64,000 bases of DNA from Micromonospora lupini (GCF_026342015.1 NZ_JAPENL010000001.1:496001-560000); one strand, 5' to 3'; numbered from the stretch's first letter, positions 26,114 through 36,309 are shown. Translations and numbers: made by a program. The notes: generated from the sequence alone by a model not told the origin.

Positions 26114-27194
26114 TCGGGTGGTCACGGTCGCCGCCCCCGGCCGGGTGGAGCTGGTCGAGCAGGAGGCCGCGGCGCTGCGCCCCGGCACCTTCCGCGTCGA
26201 GACCCTCTACAGCGGCGTCTCGGCCGGCACCGAACTGAGTTACGTCAAGGGCACGAATCCCTACCTGAATGTCACCTGGAACGCCGACCTGGGGCTCTTC
26301 CAGCCCGGGGAGGCCAGCACCCCGTACCCGGTGACCCGACTGGGTTACATGCAGGTCGGCCGGGTGGTGGAGAGCGCCACGCAGGCGGTCCCGGTCGGCG
26401 CCGTCGGCGCGATGACCTACGGGCACCGCACCGGCTGGCTGGCCGACCCGGTCGCCGAGCGGTTCGTGCCGCTGCCCGACAACCTGGATCCGCTGCTCGG
26501 CGTCTACGTCGCGCACATGGGCCCGATCTGCGCCAACGGCCTGCTGCACGCTGCCGCCGACCTGCACGGCGCGGACGTCCGCTCGCTCGGCGACGGCGTA
26601 CGCGGCCGGCGGGTCGCCGTGGTCGGCGCCGGCGTGGTGGGTCTGCTGACCGCCCTGCTGGCCCGGCGACACGGGGCCGCCTCGGTGGTGGTCCTCGACC
26701 CCACCCCGCGCCGCCGCGAGGTCGCCGAGGCGCTCGGCCTGGAAACCCTCGACCCGGACGCGGACGACCCGGCCGTGGTGCTCAAGACCCGGTGGGCCCA
26801 CACCGCCGGCGACCGGGGCGCCGATGTGGTGTTCCAGTGCCGGGGGCAGGCGTGGGCGTTGCAACTCGCCCTGCGGACGCTGCGTCCGCAGGCCACCGTG
26901 ATCGACCTGGCGTTCTACCAGGGCGGCGCGGACGCGGTCCGTCTCGGTGAGGAGTTCCACCACAACGGGCTGGCGCTGCGCTGCGCGCAGATCGGGCGGG
27001 TGCCGCGCGGGCTCGCGCCCACCTGGGACCGGGAACGGCTCTCCGCCGAGACCATCGACCTGCTGGGGGCGTACGGAGATGTGATCCGCAAGCACCTCGT
27101 CTCGGCGGTGGTGCCGTTCGACGAGGCGCCCACCCTGCTCACCGACCTGGCCGAGCGCCGCCGCCAGGAGTTGCAGGTGGTCCTGGCAGTGTGA
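26106..27194 (+). CDS. Medium-chain (zinc-binding family) dehydrogenase lacking zinc ligands
   Basis: A 362-residue medium-chain dehydrogenase. The GroES-like N-terminal domain lacks the GHE and four-Cys structural-zinc motifs, so it probably does not bind zinc in the usual way. The Rossmann motif VVGAGVVGLLTALLARR lies at about 173-190. Similar proteins occur in actinobacterial glycosyltransferase clusters with Gfo/Idh/MocA partners. The reaction is probably NAD(P)-linked oxidation of a sugar-derived alcohol. The start ATG overlaps the upstream stop by 8 bases (operon). The stop is followed at once by the leaderless ABC gene. Confidence 0.8.
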   Translation: MRDRVVTVAAPGRVELVEQEAAALRPGTFRVETLYSGVSAGTELSYVKGTNPYLNVTWNADLGLFQPGEASTPYPVTRLGYMQVGRVVESATQAVPVGAVGAMTYGHRTGWLADPVAERFVPLPDNLDPLLGVYVAHMGPICANGLLHAAADLHGADVRSLGDGVRGRRVAVVGAGVVGLLTALLARRHGAASVVVLDPTPRRREVAEALGLETLDPDADDPAVVLKTRWAHTAGDRGADVVFQCRGQAWALQLALRTLRPQATVIDLAFYQGGADAVRLGEEFHHNGLALRCAQIGRVPRGLAPTWDRERLSAETIDLLGAYGDVIRKHLVSAVVPFDEAPTLLTDLAERRRQELQVVLAV

Positions 27195-27230
27195 CCTGCC
27201 GGAGCGCGCTCGCCGGGTGACACGGCGGGT

Positions 27231-27236
27231 TACCGT
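27231..27236 (+). promoter_or_regulatory. -10 element of a leaderless promoter
   Basis: TACCGT followed by seven bases (TCCCGGC) and the ATG at 27244. The context GGTTACCGTTCCCGG nearly repeats that before the GNAT gene at 8431. Confidence 0.55.
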
Positions 27237-27243
27237 TCCCGGC

Positions 27244-29022
<1,779 letters not shown>

Positions 29023-29096
29023 GCCGACGACGAGGCGGAATCGACATGCCGGCGGATACCCGACCGGCCGGGCCGCGCAAGGCGGCCGGAATCGCG

Positions 29097-29102
29097 TACC
29101 GT
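29097..29102 (+). promoter_or_regulatory. -10 element of a leaderless promoter for secA2
   Basis: TACCGT followed by eight bases and the ATG at 29111. No ribosome binding site is seen. The downstream bases TGCCG mirror the other leaderless starts of the window. Confidence 0.5.
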
Positions 29103-29110
29103 TGCCGCTC

Positions 29111-31402
29111 ATGGGTGTGTCGCAACGGTTCAAGAGCAAGTTCCGGCGGTTCCTCCAGCGCCCGGGATCAACCGTGGATCTTGCTCCGCTGGAGAAGCTG
29201 CTGCCGGCGATCGAGGCGCGCGAGGATGACCTCGCCGCGCTCGACGACGCCGAGCTGACCGAGGCCGCCGGCGCCGCCTCCGGCTACGAGGAGATCTGCG
29301 CCGTCGGCCGCGAGGCCGCCCGTCGGGGCCTCGACCAGCGACCGTACGACGTGCAGCTGCTCGGAGCGATGGCGCTGCTGTCCGGCAAGGTCGCCGAGAT
29401 GGCCACCGGTGAGGGCAAGACGCTTACCGCGGCCGTCGCCGCGTACGGGCACGTCCGACTCGGCAACGGGCCGGTGCACGTGCTCACCGTCAACGACTAC
29501 CTGGCCCGCCGCGACGCCCAGTGGATGGAGCCCATCTACACGCTGCTCGGCCTGACCGTCGGTTGGGTCAACGAGGCGTCCACGCCGCAGGAGCGGCGCG
29601 ACGCCTACGGCTGCGACGTCACCTACGTCTCGGTCAGCGAGGCGGGCTTCGACTACCTGCGCGACCAGCTCGTCACCGACGTGGCCGACCGGGTGCAGCC
29701 CGCGCTGACCACCGCGATCATCGACGAGGCCGACTCGATCATGATCGACGAGGCCCGGGTGCCGATGGTCCTGGCCGGCGCGGTGCCGGGCGAGCAGGAC
29801 CCGGTGCACGCCGCCGCCGCGCTTGTGCGCGGCCTGCGCAAGGGCAAGCACTACACGGTCGCCGAGGACGGGCGCAGCGTCGCCTTCACCTCCGCCGGCC
29901 TGGTCGCCGTCGAGGCCAAGCTCGGCATCGACCTGTACGACGAGGAGCACGTCGAGCAGCTCTCCGCGGTCCACGTGGCGCTGCACGCCCAGGCCCTGTT
30001 GCACCGCGACGTGGACTACATCGTCCGGGACGGCTCGGTCGAGCTGATCGACGAGATGCGCGGCCGGGTGGCCCAGCGCCGCCGCTGGCCCGACGGGCTC
30101 CAGGCGGCGGTCGAGGCCAAGGAGGGCCTGGACGCCACCGCCGAGGGCGAGGTGCTGGGCACGATCGCCGTGCAGGCGTTCATCGCGCTCTACCCGAAGG
30201 TGTGCGGCATGACCGCCACCGCGGTGCTTGTCGGCGACCAGTTGCGGGAGTTCTTCGGCCTGGAGGTCGCGGTGATCCCGCCGAACACCCCGTGTGTCCG
30301 CGAGGACGAGCCCGACCGGATCTACGCGACCCGCGCCGAGAAGGACGAGGCGCTTATCGACGAGATTCAGCGCTGGCACGCCAAGGGGCGTCCGGTGCTG
30401 GTCGGCACCCTGGACGTCAAGGAGTCCGAGGGGCTGGCGGCCGGGCTCAACGCGGCAGGCGTGGCCTGCGTCGTGCTGAACGCCAAGAACGACGACGAGG
30501 AAGCGGCGATCATCGCCGAGGCCGGCGCGCAGGGCGCGGTGACCGTCTCCACCCAGATGGCCGGCCGGGGCGTCGACATCAGGCTCGGCGGCAGCGACCA
30601 GACCGACCAGGAGCGGGTTGCCGAGCTGGGTGGCCTCTACGTGATCGGCAGCGGCCGGCACGACAGCCGCCGCGTCGACGACCAGCTGCGCGGCCGCGCC
30701 GGCCGGCAGGGCGACCCGGGTGGCTCGGTCTTCTTCGTCAGCCTGGAGGACGACCTGGTCGTCAGGCACGCCGCCGACGCGGTGCCGGCGTCGCCGCGGA
30801 TGAACGCGGACGGCCTCGTCACCGACGAGCAGGTCGACTACGCGGTCGAGCACGCCCAGCGCGTCGCCGAGGGCGTCAACCACGAGATCCACCGCAACAC
30901 CTGGCGCTACAGCGTGGTGATCGAGCAGCAGCGCATCGCCCTCGCCGCCCGCCGGGAGCGGCTGCTGACAAGCGACGTGGCCGCGCTGATGCTGCTGGAC
31001 AAGGTGCCCGATAAGGCCGGCGAGATGGACGAGGACCTGCTCGCCCGGGTGGCCCGCTCGATCGCGCTCTTCCACCTGGACCGGCTCTGGGCCGAGCACC
31101 TCGCCGAGCTGTCGGAGGTCCGCGAGGGCGTGCACCTGCGCGCGCTGGGCCGGCTCGACCCGCTGGACGAGTTCCACCGGGCGGCGGTGCCGGCGTTCAA
31201 CAACCTCGTCCCGGAGATCGAGGCCCGCACCATCGCCACGTTCACCGAGACCGAGTTCGACGAGGACTGGACGCCCGAGGACGGCACCCTGATCCGGCCG
31301 ACCGCCACCTGGACGTACCTGGTGCACGACAACCCGTTCGGCTCCGAGCTCGACCGGCTGATCGCCTCGATCGGGCGGCGGCTCAGCGGCGCGTCGCGCT
31401 GA
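29111..31402 (+). CDS. secA2: Accessory preprotein translocase ATPase SecA2
   Basis: A 763-residue SecA paralogue. It has the DEAD motor with Walker A MATGEGKTLTAAVAA (about 98-112), Walker B IIDEADSIMIDEARVP, and NBD2 with TQMAGRGVDIRLGG and GRAGRQGDPG. It is shorter than housekeeping SecA and lacks the C-terminal zinc/SecB-binding tail, as SecA2 proteins do. It would export a limited set of proteins with SecYEG. The ATG at 29111 is preferred over 33 upstream codons because an ideal -10 lies eight bases away, making a leaderless message. A strong terminator follows. Confidence 0.93.
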   Translation: MGVSQRFKSKFRRFLQRPGSTVDLAPLEKLLPAIEAREDDLAALDDAELTEAAGAASGYEEICAVGREAARRGLDQRPYDVQLLGAMALLSGKVAEMATGEGKTLTAAVAAYGHVRLGNGPVHVLTVNDYLARRDAQWMEPIYTLLGLTVGWVNEASTPQERRDAYGCDVTYVSVSEAGFDYLRDQLVTDVADRVQPALTTAIIDEADSIMIDEARVPMVLAGAVPGEQDPVHAAAALVRGLRKGKHYTVAEDGRSVAFTSAGLVAVEAKLGIDLYDEEHVEQLSAVHVALHAQALLHRDVDYIVRDGSVELIDEMRGRVAQRRRWPDGLQAAVEAKEGLDATAEGEVLGTIAVQAFIALYPKVCGMTATAVLVGDQLREFFGLEVAVIPPNTPCVREDEPDRIYATRAEKDEALIDEIQRWHAKGRPVLVGTLDVKESEGLAAGLNAAGVACVVLNAKNDDEEAAIIAEAGAQGAVTVSTQMAGRGVDIRLGGSDQTDQERVAELGGLYVIGSGRHDSRRVDDQLRGRAGRQGDPGGSVFFVSLEDDLVVRHAADAVPASPRMNADGLVTDEQVDYAVEHAQRVAEGVNHEIHRNTWRYSVVIEQQRIALAARRERLLTSDVAALMLLDKVPDKAGEMDEDLLARVARSIALFHLDRLWAEHLAELSEVREGVHLRALGRLDPLDEFHRAAVPAFNNLVPEIEARTIATFTETEFDEDWTPEDGTLIRPTATWTYLVHDNPFGSELDRLIASIGRRLSGASR

Positions 31403-31412
31403 CCTGGCCTTC

Positions 31413-31451
31413 GGGGCCTCTGTCACACCTCTGCGGTGTGGCAGAGGCCCC
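31413..31451. terminator. Terminator after secA2
   Basis: GGGGCCTCTG (31413-31422) pairs with CAGAGGCCCC (31442-31451); inside, TCACACC pairs with GGTGTGG (one mismatch). It is a long stable stem immediately after the secA2 stop. Confidence 0.85.
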
Positions 31452-31461
31452 GCCTTACGCC

Positions 31462-31487
31462 GTTTCGATCCCGGTTTGCGAGGGTAG
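31462..31487 (+). promoter_or_regulatory. Sigma-B-type promoter of the GAF-ANTAR gene
   Basis: GTTTC (31462-31466), 15-base spacer, GGGTAG (31482-31487). The small upstream frame starts at 31525, 37 bases later, matching the usual spacing in this set. Confidence 0.65.
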
Positions 31488-31524
31488 TAGGGCGGGTCGG
31501 TCACGGCGGAGAAGAGAGCAGACC

Positions 31525-31587
31525 ATGGCACAGGTGACGATGTCGGCGGGATGCGCGCGAGGGCGTACGAGGGCAGTGGAACGGTGA
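31525..31587 (+). CDS. Possible 20-residue leader peptide, coupled to GAF-ANTAR
   Basis: ATG at 31525, preceded by a purine-rich GGAGAAGAGAG stretch, opens a 20-codon frame. It ends in TGA at 31585-31587, overlapping the GTG at 31584 (GTGA) that can start the GAF-ANTAR protein. Its spacing from the sigma-B-type promoter is what a first start codon should have. It may couple or attenuate translation of the regulator. It could also be chance, with the main protein starting at the ATG at 31551. Confidence 0.35.
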   Translation: MAQVTMSAGCARGRTRAVER

Positions 31588-32324
31588 ACGTGGACACGCG
31601 GGAACCGGTGGTCGAACGACTCGGTGTGCTGGAGACCGCCGCGCTGTTGCGGGAGTTGACCGCCGGCCTGATCGCGTTGACCGACTTCGACGAGGCGCTG
31701 CTGGCGCTGGTCCGGGTCACCCGCGACGCGGTGGCCGGGGTGCGCTGGTGTGGCTTCACCGCCCTGCGGGCCGGCGAACCGGCAGGCGTGGCCGCCTCCG
31801 ACGAGCGGCTGGCAAGCCTCGACGACCTGCGCCACGGCCCCGACTCGCCGGCGATGAGCGCGATCCGACGTCGCGAGATGATCCTCGCGGTGGACCTGGC
31901 CGGCGAGTCACGCTGGCCGGCCTGGACGCCCCACGCCCGCGACCTGGGCGTGCGTGGGGTCATCTCCGCGCCGGTGGACATCGACGACCACGTCATCGGG
32001 GCGATCAACCTGTACGCCGCCGCTCCCGACGTCCTCACCCCGCAGCACCAGTTGACGGCGATGCTGCTCGCCGAGCACGCCGGCCTGCTGTTGGCCGCCG
32101 TCCGCGACCGACGCCGCCAGCAGGCGCTCGTCGGTGAGCGGGACGCCTCGCTCCTGCACGACGGTGTCGTCGGGCAGGCCATCGGCGTGATCATGACGCA
32201 GCGCGGGTGCCCACCAGCCGAGGCCCTCGACGTGCTGCGGACCGCCGCCTCGTCCCTGGACATCCCGCTTCGCGAGGTGGCCGAACGCCTCGTCCGAACG
32301 GTCTCCCGCCCCCGCGAGTCCTGA
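31584..32324 (+). CDS. GAF and ANTAR domain regulator
   Basis: A 246-residue cytoplasmic regulator (GTG start; 257 residues from the ATG at 31551). Residues about 25-165 are a GAF sensor domain (LLALVRVTRDAVAGVRWCGF, VISAPVDIDDHVIGAINLY). Residues about 180-238 are an ANTAR RNA-binding domain (HDGVVGQAIGVIMTQRGCPP, then AEALDVLRTAA). ANTAR proteins bind paired hexaloop hairpins to prevent termination; no target hairpin pair is evident nearby. A sigma-B-type promoter lies upstream, and an intervening 20-codon frame overlaps the start, so translation may be coupled. Confidence 0.85.
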   Translation: MNVDTREPVVERLGVLETAALLRELTAGLIALTDFDEALLALVRVTRDAVAGVRWCGFTALRAGEPAGVAASDERLASLDDLRHGPDSPAMSAIRRREMILAVDLAGESRWPAWTPHARDLGVRGVISAPVDIDDHVIGAINLYAAAPDVLTPQHQLTAMLLAEHAGLLLAAVRDRRRQQALVGERDASLLHDGVVGQAIGVIMTQRGCPPAEALDVLRTAASSLDIPLREVAERLVRTVSRPRES

Positions 32325-32503
32325 CCGGCCCGTCGCCGTGGCGCGCGCGGTGATCAACGGCAGACCGCCGCGAGTGCGGTCCGCTCCCCGCACACCGCCA
32401 CCTCGGCGAAACGGTGTCGATCTCGCGGGAGCACTCCCCGCCGGGCCTCGATGGCGCGGCCGGGGTGCCCGTTCTCCCGGTCGGCGGCGAGTCGGGCGGC
32501 GTC

Positions 32504-32529
32504 GTTTCGTGCGACGGGGGGTCGGGTAG
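32504..32529 (+). promoter_or_regulatory. Sigma-B-type promoter of the DUF2231 gene
   Basis: GTTTC (32504-32508), 15-base spacer, GGGTAG (32524-32529), 42 bases before the ATG at 32572. Confidence 0.65.
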
Positions 32530-32571
32530 CACCCTGGTACTGGTGAGCTGCGCCGACCCTGGGGAGGACCG

Positions 32572-33063
32572 ATGCAGAGCCGGCTGCGCGTGCAGGGGCA
32601 TCCCATCCAACCGATGCTTGTGACGTTCCCGCTCGGGCTCTTCGTCAGCGCCACCGTCTTCGACCTCACCGACCTCGCCGGCGGGCCTACCTTCCTCGGC
32701 GAGGTCGGCTACTGGACCGGCGTCGCCGCCCTGTTCGCCGCCGCGATGACGGCGGTCGCCGGCATGGTCGACCTGTGGGACGTGCCCGTCGACGGCACCC
32801 GCCGTACCGCAATCGCCTTCAACCTCGTCAACGCGGCCATGGCCGGCCTGTTCCTGGTCACCTGCCTGGTGCGCGCCCACTCACCGCACCGCGGCGCGAC
32901 AGTCGCGATCCTTGCCACCGAACTGGTCGCGCTCACCGCCGGTGGCGTGGGTGTGCACCTGGGCGCGCGGCTCATGCGCCAGTTCGACCCCGGCCGGGCC
33001 GAGACCGGCAGCCTGGACGCCCTCGCCGGCGGCACCGTCGAGATCGCCCGCCCCCGCCCCTGA
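32572..33063 (+). CDS. DUF2231 membrane protein
   Basis: A 163-residue protein with four membrane helices. It starts with the characteristic GHPIQPMLVTFPLGLFVSAT and continues with helices at about 43-65, 82-100 and 110-130. DUF2231 proteins are membrane proteins of unknown function, some linked to redox or heme chemistry because of conserved His residues such as His10. The ATG has GGGGAGG upstream. A clear sigma-B-type promoter precedes it. The methyltransferase gene follows after 65 bases on the same strand and could be cotranscribed. Confidence 0.88.
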   Translation: MQSRLRVQGHPIQPMLVTFPLGLFVSATVFDLTDLAGGPTFLGEVGYWTGVAALFAAAMTAVAGMVDLWDVPVDGTRRTAIAFNLVNAAMAGLFLVTCLVRAHSPHRGATVAILATELVALTAGGVGVHLGARLMRQFDPGRAETGSLDALAGGTVEIARPRP

Positions 33064-33128
33064 CGGCCCGGCGCACGCACCGGCAAATCGGTTGCCCACC
33101 GACCGGCCAGCCGGCGAAGCTGACCGCC

Positions 33129-33893
33129 ATGACCGCCGAACGGAACGTCGAGGAGTTGATCAGGGAGGCGGCCGCCGCGCCTGTCGACGGCTGGGGCTTC
33201 GACTGGCTGGCCGGCCGGGCCACCGAGGAACGCCCACCCTGGGGGTACGCCCGACTTGTCGCCGAACGGATGGCGCGCGCCGACGCCGCCCTGGACGTGG
33301 ACACCGGCGGCGGTGAGGTGCTCGCCGAGATCCCGTACCCGCCGAAGGTGTTGACGGCCACCGAGGCGTGGCCGCCGAACGTCGAGGTCGCCCGGCGGAC
33401 CCTGCGCCGGATCGGCGCGACTGTCGTGGCGGTCGCCCCCGACTCGGCGCTGCCGTTTCGGGACGGGTCGTTCGACCTGGTGGTCAGCCGGCATCCGGTG
33501 CGCACCGACTGGGCCCAGACGGCCCGGGTGCTGCGCCCCGGCGGCACGTACCTGTCCCAGCAGATCGGGCCGGGCACCATGCGCGAGCTGAGCGAGGCGA
33601 TCCTCGGCCCGCTGCCCCCGCCGGACGGGCGGCACCCCGAGGCCGCGGTCGCCGCCGCCGAGGCCGCCGGGCTGCGGGTGGTCGACCTGCGCAGGGCCAC
33701 GCTGCGCGCGGTCTTTCACGACATCGGCGCTGTTGTCTGGTTCCTGCGCAAGGTGGTGTGGACGGTGCCCGGCTTCACGGTGGACCGCTACCGTCGCGAA
33801 CTGCTCGCCCTGCACCGCCACATCGCCGCCGAGGGTCCCTTCGTCGCCCACGCTCGACGGTTTCTCATCGAGGCCACCCGCCCCACCTCGTGA
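33129..33893 (+). CDS. Class I SAM-dependent methyltransferase
   Basis: A 254-residue protein with a seven-strand methyltransferase core. Motif I is ALDVDTGGGEVLAEI at about 52-66. The acidic loop after strand 2 is TATEAWPPNVEVARR, and motif IV is DGSFDLVVSRHPV. It is followed by the LRPGGTYLSQQ strand typical of methyltransferase domain 11. The substrate is unknown. The start ATG has no strong ribosome binding site (a weak GAAG lies 9 bases upstream), so translation may depend on the DUF2231 message. It converges on the DUF3500 gene 24 bases away. Confidence 0.85.
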   Translation: MTAERNVEELIREAAAAPVDGWGFDWLAGRATEERPPWGYARLVAERMARADAALDVDTGGGEVLAEIPYPPKVLTATEAWPPNVEVARRTLRRIGATVVAVAPDSALPFRDGSFDLVVSRHPVRTDWAQTARVLRPGGTYLSQQIGPGTMRELSEAILGPLPPPDGRHPEAAVAAAEAAGLRVVDLRRATLRAVFHDIGAVVWFLRKVVWTVPGFTVDRYRRELLALHRHIAAEGPFVAHARRFLIEATRPTS

Positions 33894-33917
33894 GCCGCAC
33901 CGACCGTCGCGGTGGTG

Positions 33918-34868
33918 TCAGTGCCTGTGGGCCTGGCGGTGGGTTGCCAGGATGTCGGCGCCGAAGTCGCTGGCGGGGCGGCGGAGCACGGTGTGCGCGT
34001 GGTTGCCGTCGTCGCTCGTGTTGTCGTACTCGATCAGCAGGTCGTCGCCCTGCACCCGGTAGTAGTGCCGCTGGCCGGGCCTCGTCGGGCCGGCCCAGGC
34101 GAAGTGGAGCTGGCCGCCCTCGACGCGGGCCGCCTCGGCGACCGCCAGCTCGGGAGGCAGCCGGTCCAGGTAGAGCGCGACGACCTGGTGGAGCAGCGCG
34201 CGGCCGGTCGGGCCGAGCCGGTCGGCCGGCACGCCGAGCGGTTCGAGGGGTCCGTCGACCCGCCCGCGGGTGGCGCTGACGATGTCCGCCGGCGCCTCGT
34301 CGGCGATGATCGCGGCGGCCCGGCCGGCCGGGCCGAGCGCGTCGAGCAGGGCGCGGGCCAGGTCCTCCTCGACGCCGAGTGGCCGGGAGACGGCGTGCCC
34401 GGCGTAGCGCACCGCAGCCGGGTTGGCGCCGAAGAAGATCGGCGCGGGGGAGACCCGGTCGTCGACCACGGTCATGGTCACCGACAGGTGGTGTCCTTCG
34501 AGCCGCCACGCCCAGCGGTCGTCGCGCGCCGGGTCACCGAACACGGCGATCCAGTAGTCGCCGCTGTGCCGTCCGCGGTGCCAGTCCTCGGCCCGGTCCA
34601 GCACCTCCTCCAGCGCGATGATCGCCATGGCCTGCGCGTACGCCGATGGGCTGAGCGCGGTGGCCAGCAGCCGGTGCGCGGCCTTGCGTCCGGCGACGTC
34701 CAGCTCGGCGAGGCAGACGCCGGGGCGGGGGCGGGGCCGGTACTCCAGCCAGCGTCGGGCCGACTCGTCGTCGAACGGGTACACGGCGCCGATGCGGGTC
34801 GCGGGATCGAGCGCGGCCAGCAGCGCGGTGCCGGCGGCACGCATCTGTTCGGGCAGGGGATCTTCCAC
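33918..34868 (-). CDS. DUF3500 domain protein
   Basis: A 316-residue cytoplasmic protein of the DUF3500 family. It contains the family-like blocks WAWRLEGHHLSVTMTVVDDR, PIFFGANPA, LHFAWAGPTRPGQRHYYRV, and the C-terminal YDNTSDDGNHAHTVLR with clustered His/Asp residues that could bind metal. Function unknown. The GTG start at 34868 has no ribosome binding site; TATACA lies six bases upstream, so the message may be leaderless. The ankyrin gene lies 32 bases upstream on the same strand. Confidence 0.8.
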   Translation of the reverse strand: MEDPLPEQMRAAGTALLAALDPATRIGAVYPFDDESARRWLEYRPRPRPGVCLAELDVAGRKAAHRLLATALSPSAYAQAMAIIALEEVLDRAEDWHRGRHSGDYWIAVFGDPARDDRWAWRLEGHHLSVTMTVVDDRVSPAPIFFGANPAAVRYAGHAVSRPLGVEEDLARALLDALGPAGRAAAIIADEAPADIVSATRGRVDGPLEPLGVPADRLGPTGRALLHQVVALYLDRLPPELAVAEAARVEGGQLHFAWAGPTRPGQRHYYRVQGDDLLIEYDNTSDDGNHAHTVLRRPASDFGADILATHRQAHRH

Positions 34869-34900
34869 GGACCCTGTATACCGGCCCGTCGGGGGTCGCG

Positions 34901-35293
34901 TCAGCCGGCCCGCAGCAGCTCGGCCATCTCCGGCAGGTCGAAGAACTGCGCGGTCTCGGCCGCCGACGGTGTGCCGTGCGCCGGGTCGGCCCCGGCGGCG
35001 AGAAGCGCGCGGACGGCGTCGGCGCTGCTGCGGAAGACCGCGGCGGCGAGCGCGGTCTGCCCCCGGTCGTTGGCGCGGGTGTGGTCCGCGCCGCGCGCCA
35101 GCAGGGCGGCCACCGTGTCCGGGTGGGCGTGGTAGGCGGCCAGGATCAGCAGCGTGTCGCCCCTGTCGTTGGTCAGGTTGACCGGCAGGCCGGCGTCGAC
35201 CTGGGCGACCAGCTCCTCGGTGGAGCCGGCGCGGGCCAGGTCGAACATCCGGTGCGCGAACGCCAGCGTCTCGGCGTCAAGGTCATCGGTCAC
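34901..35293 (-). CDS. Ankyrin repeat protein
   Basis: A 130-residue protein made of about three ankyrin repeats. DRGDTLLILAAYHAHPDTVA, then LLARGADHTRANDRGQTALA, then a third ending AGADPAHG show the TPLH-like and LLxxGAD signatures. It is a cytoplasmic protein-protein interaction module with unknown partner. The GTG start at 35293 has no ribosome binding site but a perfect TACCCT six bases upstream, so it is probably leaderless. The DUF3500 gene follows in the same direction. Confidence 0.88.
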   Translation of the reverse strand: MTDDLDAETLAFAHRMFDLARAGSTEELVAQVDAGLPVNLTNDRGDTLLILAAYHAHPDTVAALLARGADHTRANDRGQTALAAAVFRSSADAVRALLAAGADPAHGTPSAAETAQFFDLPEMAELLRAG

Positions 35294-35299
35294 CGGTCC

Positions 35300-35305
35300 A
35301 GGGTA
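35300..35305 (-). promoter_or_regulatory. -10 element of a leaderless promoter, ankyrin gene
   Basis: On the minus strand TACCCT, then six bases (GGACCG), then the GTG at 35293. It fits TANNNT at the leaderless spacing. Confidence 0.5.
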
Positions 35306-35360
35306 GTCGCCGAGGTCCTGATAGGTTGCTCGGCCGGCGTGGGGGAGGGGGAGGGCTCCG

Positions 35361-35738
35361 ATGGGTGAGACGGTCTACGTGGGCAACGCGGGCGTCGACG
35401 GCGTCGGCAACGGCGGCTGGCTGCTCGGGCACTTCGCGCCGCCGGACGAGATCCGGCACAGCACCGACGTCGAGGTGAAGTGGGGCGTGCACCCGCCCGG
35501 GGAGGCCCGCTCGCGGTGGGCGACAGGTGAGCGCCGGACCACCCTGCTGGTGCTCGTCGACGGGTGCTTCCGGGTGGAGCTGCCGGACCGGACGGTGCGG
35601 CTGGCCGCCCCCGGTGACTACGTGGTGTGGGCGCGGGGAGTGGATCACTCCTGGTACGCGGAGCGGGCCTCGGTGGTGCTGACCGTGCGGTGGCCGTCGC
35701 TGCCCGGCTACCGGGTGGATCCACCGGTCCTGCGCTGA
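35361..35738 (+). CDS. Cupin-fold small protein
   Basis: A 125-residue protein with a single cupin barrel. EIRHSTDVEVKWGVHPPGEA and RTTLLVLVDGCFRVELPDRT form the first motif. LAAPGDYVVWARGVDHSWYA carries the second, with His in VDHSW. Few metal ligands are conserved, so it may bind a small ligand rather than catalyse. Function unknown. The ATG has GGGGGAGGGGGAGGG upstream. It is preceded by the divergent ankyrin gene and followed by the separately promoted cysteine-dioxygenase-like gene. Confidence 0.75.
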   Translation: MGETVYVGNAGVDGVGNGGWLLGHFAPPDEIRHSTDVEVKWGVHPPGEARSRWATGERRTTLLVLVDGCFRVELPDRTVRLAAPGDYVVWARGVDHSWYAERASVVLTVRWPSLPGYRVDPPVLR

Positions 35739-35786
35739 GCCCGAGCGGGCCGCGGAATCGCCTCCCGGCATGTGGAATTACCTACT

Positions 35787-35801
35787 AAACCTATAGGGTT
35801 T
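35787..35801. promoter_or_regulatory. AT-rich palindrome, putative operator of the sulfur genes
   Basis: AAACC-TATAG-GGTTT (35787-35801) lies in a strikingly AT-rich patch (CTACTAAACCTATAGGG) about 53 bases before the cysteine-dioxygenase-like gene. It is the clearest low-GC spot of the window and fits an operator overlapping a promoter for a sulfur-responsive regulator. Confidence 0.5.
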
Positions 35802-35853
35802 GCCGGCTAGAGTACGGGGGCACCCCGCCGAACGACCCGCTGAGGAACCACCG

Positions 35854-36309
35854 ATGACCCACGATCGCCCGGCCACCGACCTGCGCGCCGTCGCCGCCCG
35901 GTGGACCGACCCGGCCGTCTGGCCTGTCACGCTGCGCTTCGATCCCACCGAGCGGTGGTACGCCCGGCTCGCCACCGCCGACGACCACGAGGTGTGGGCC
36001 CTGAGCTGGCTGCCCGGCCAGGGCACCGACCTGCACGACCACGGCGGCTCGGCGGGCGCGTTCCGGGTGGTCGCCGGCGCCCTCACCGAGGAGACGGTCA
36101 GCCGGGGAGAGCTGCGCCCCCGTCTGCTGCCCGCCGGCGCCGCCCGCAGCTTCGGCCCCCGCCACGTCCACCAGGTCACCAACCGTGGCCCGGCGCCTGC
36201 GGTCAGCGTGCACGTCTACCGCCCGGCGCTGCGCCGGATGACCCGCTACGACCTCCTCGACGGGCGCCTGCGGGTCGCCGAGGTCGCCGAGGCCGGGCGG
36301 TCCTGGTGA
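35854..36309 (+). CDS. Cysteine dioxygenase family protein
   Basis: A 151-residue cupin enzyme. The iron-binding His pair is seen in TDLHDHGGSAGAFRV (about 65-79), and the third His in FGPRHVHQVTNRG (about 107-119). The family oxidises thiols such as cysteine to sulfinates using Fe(II) and oxygen. The exact thiol cannot be stated. The ATG has TGAGGAA upstream. A rhodanese gene follows after 44 bases, so the pair likely handles sulfur metabolism. An AT-rich palindrome at 35787-35801 is a candidate operator. Confidence 0.85.
   Translation: MTHDRPATDLRAVAARWTDPAVWPVTLRFDPTERWYARLATADDHEVWALSWLPGQGTDLHDHGGSAGAFRVVAGALTEETVSRGELRPRLLPAGAARSFGPRHVHQVTNRGPAPAVSVHVYRPALRRMTRYDLLDGRLRVAEVAEAGRSW

Noticed and set aside
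29168..32263. A 1031-codon minus-strand frame opposite secA2
   Set aside because: SecA2 motifs on the plus strand are unambiguous, and the antisense product has no recognisable domain.
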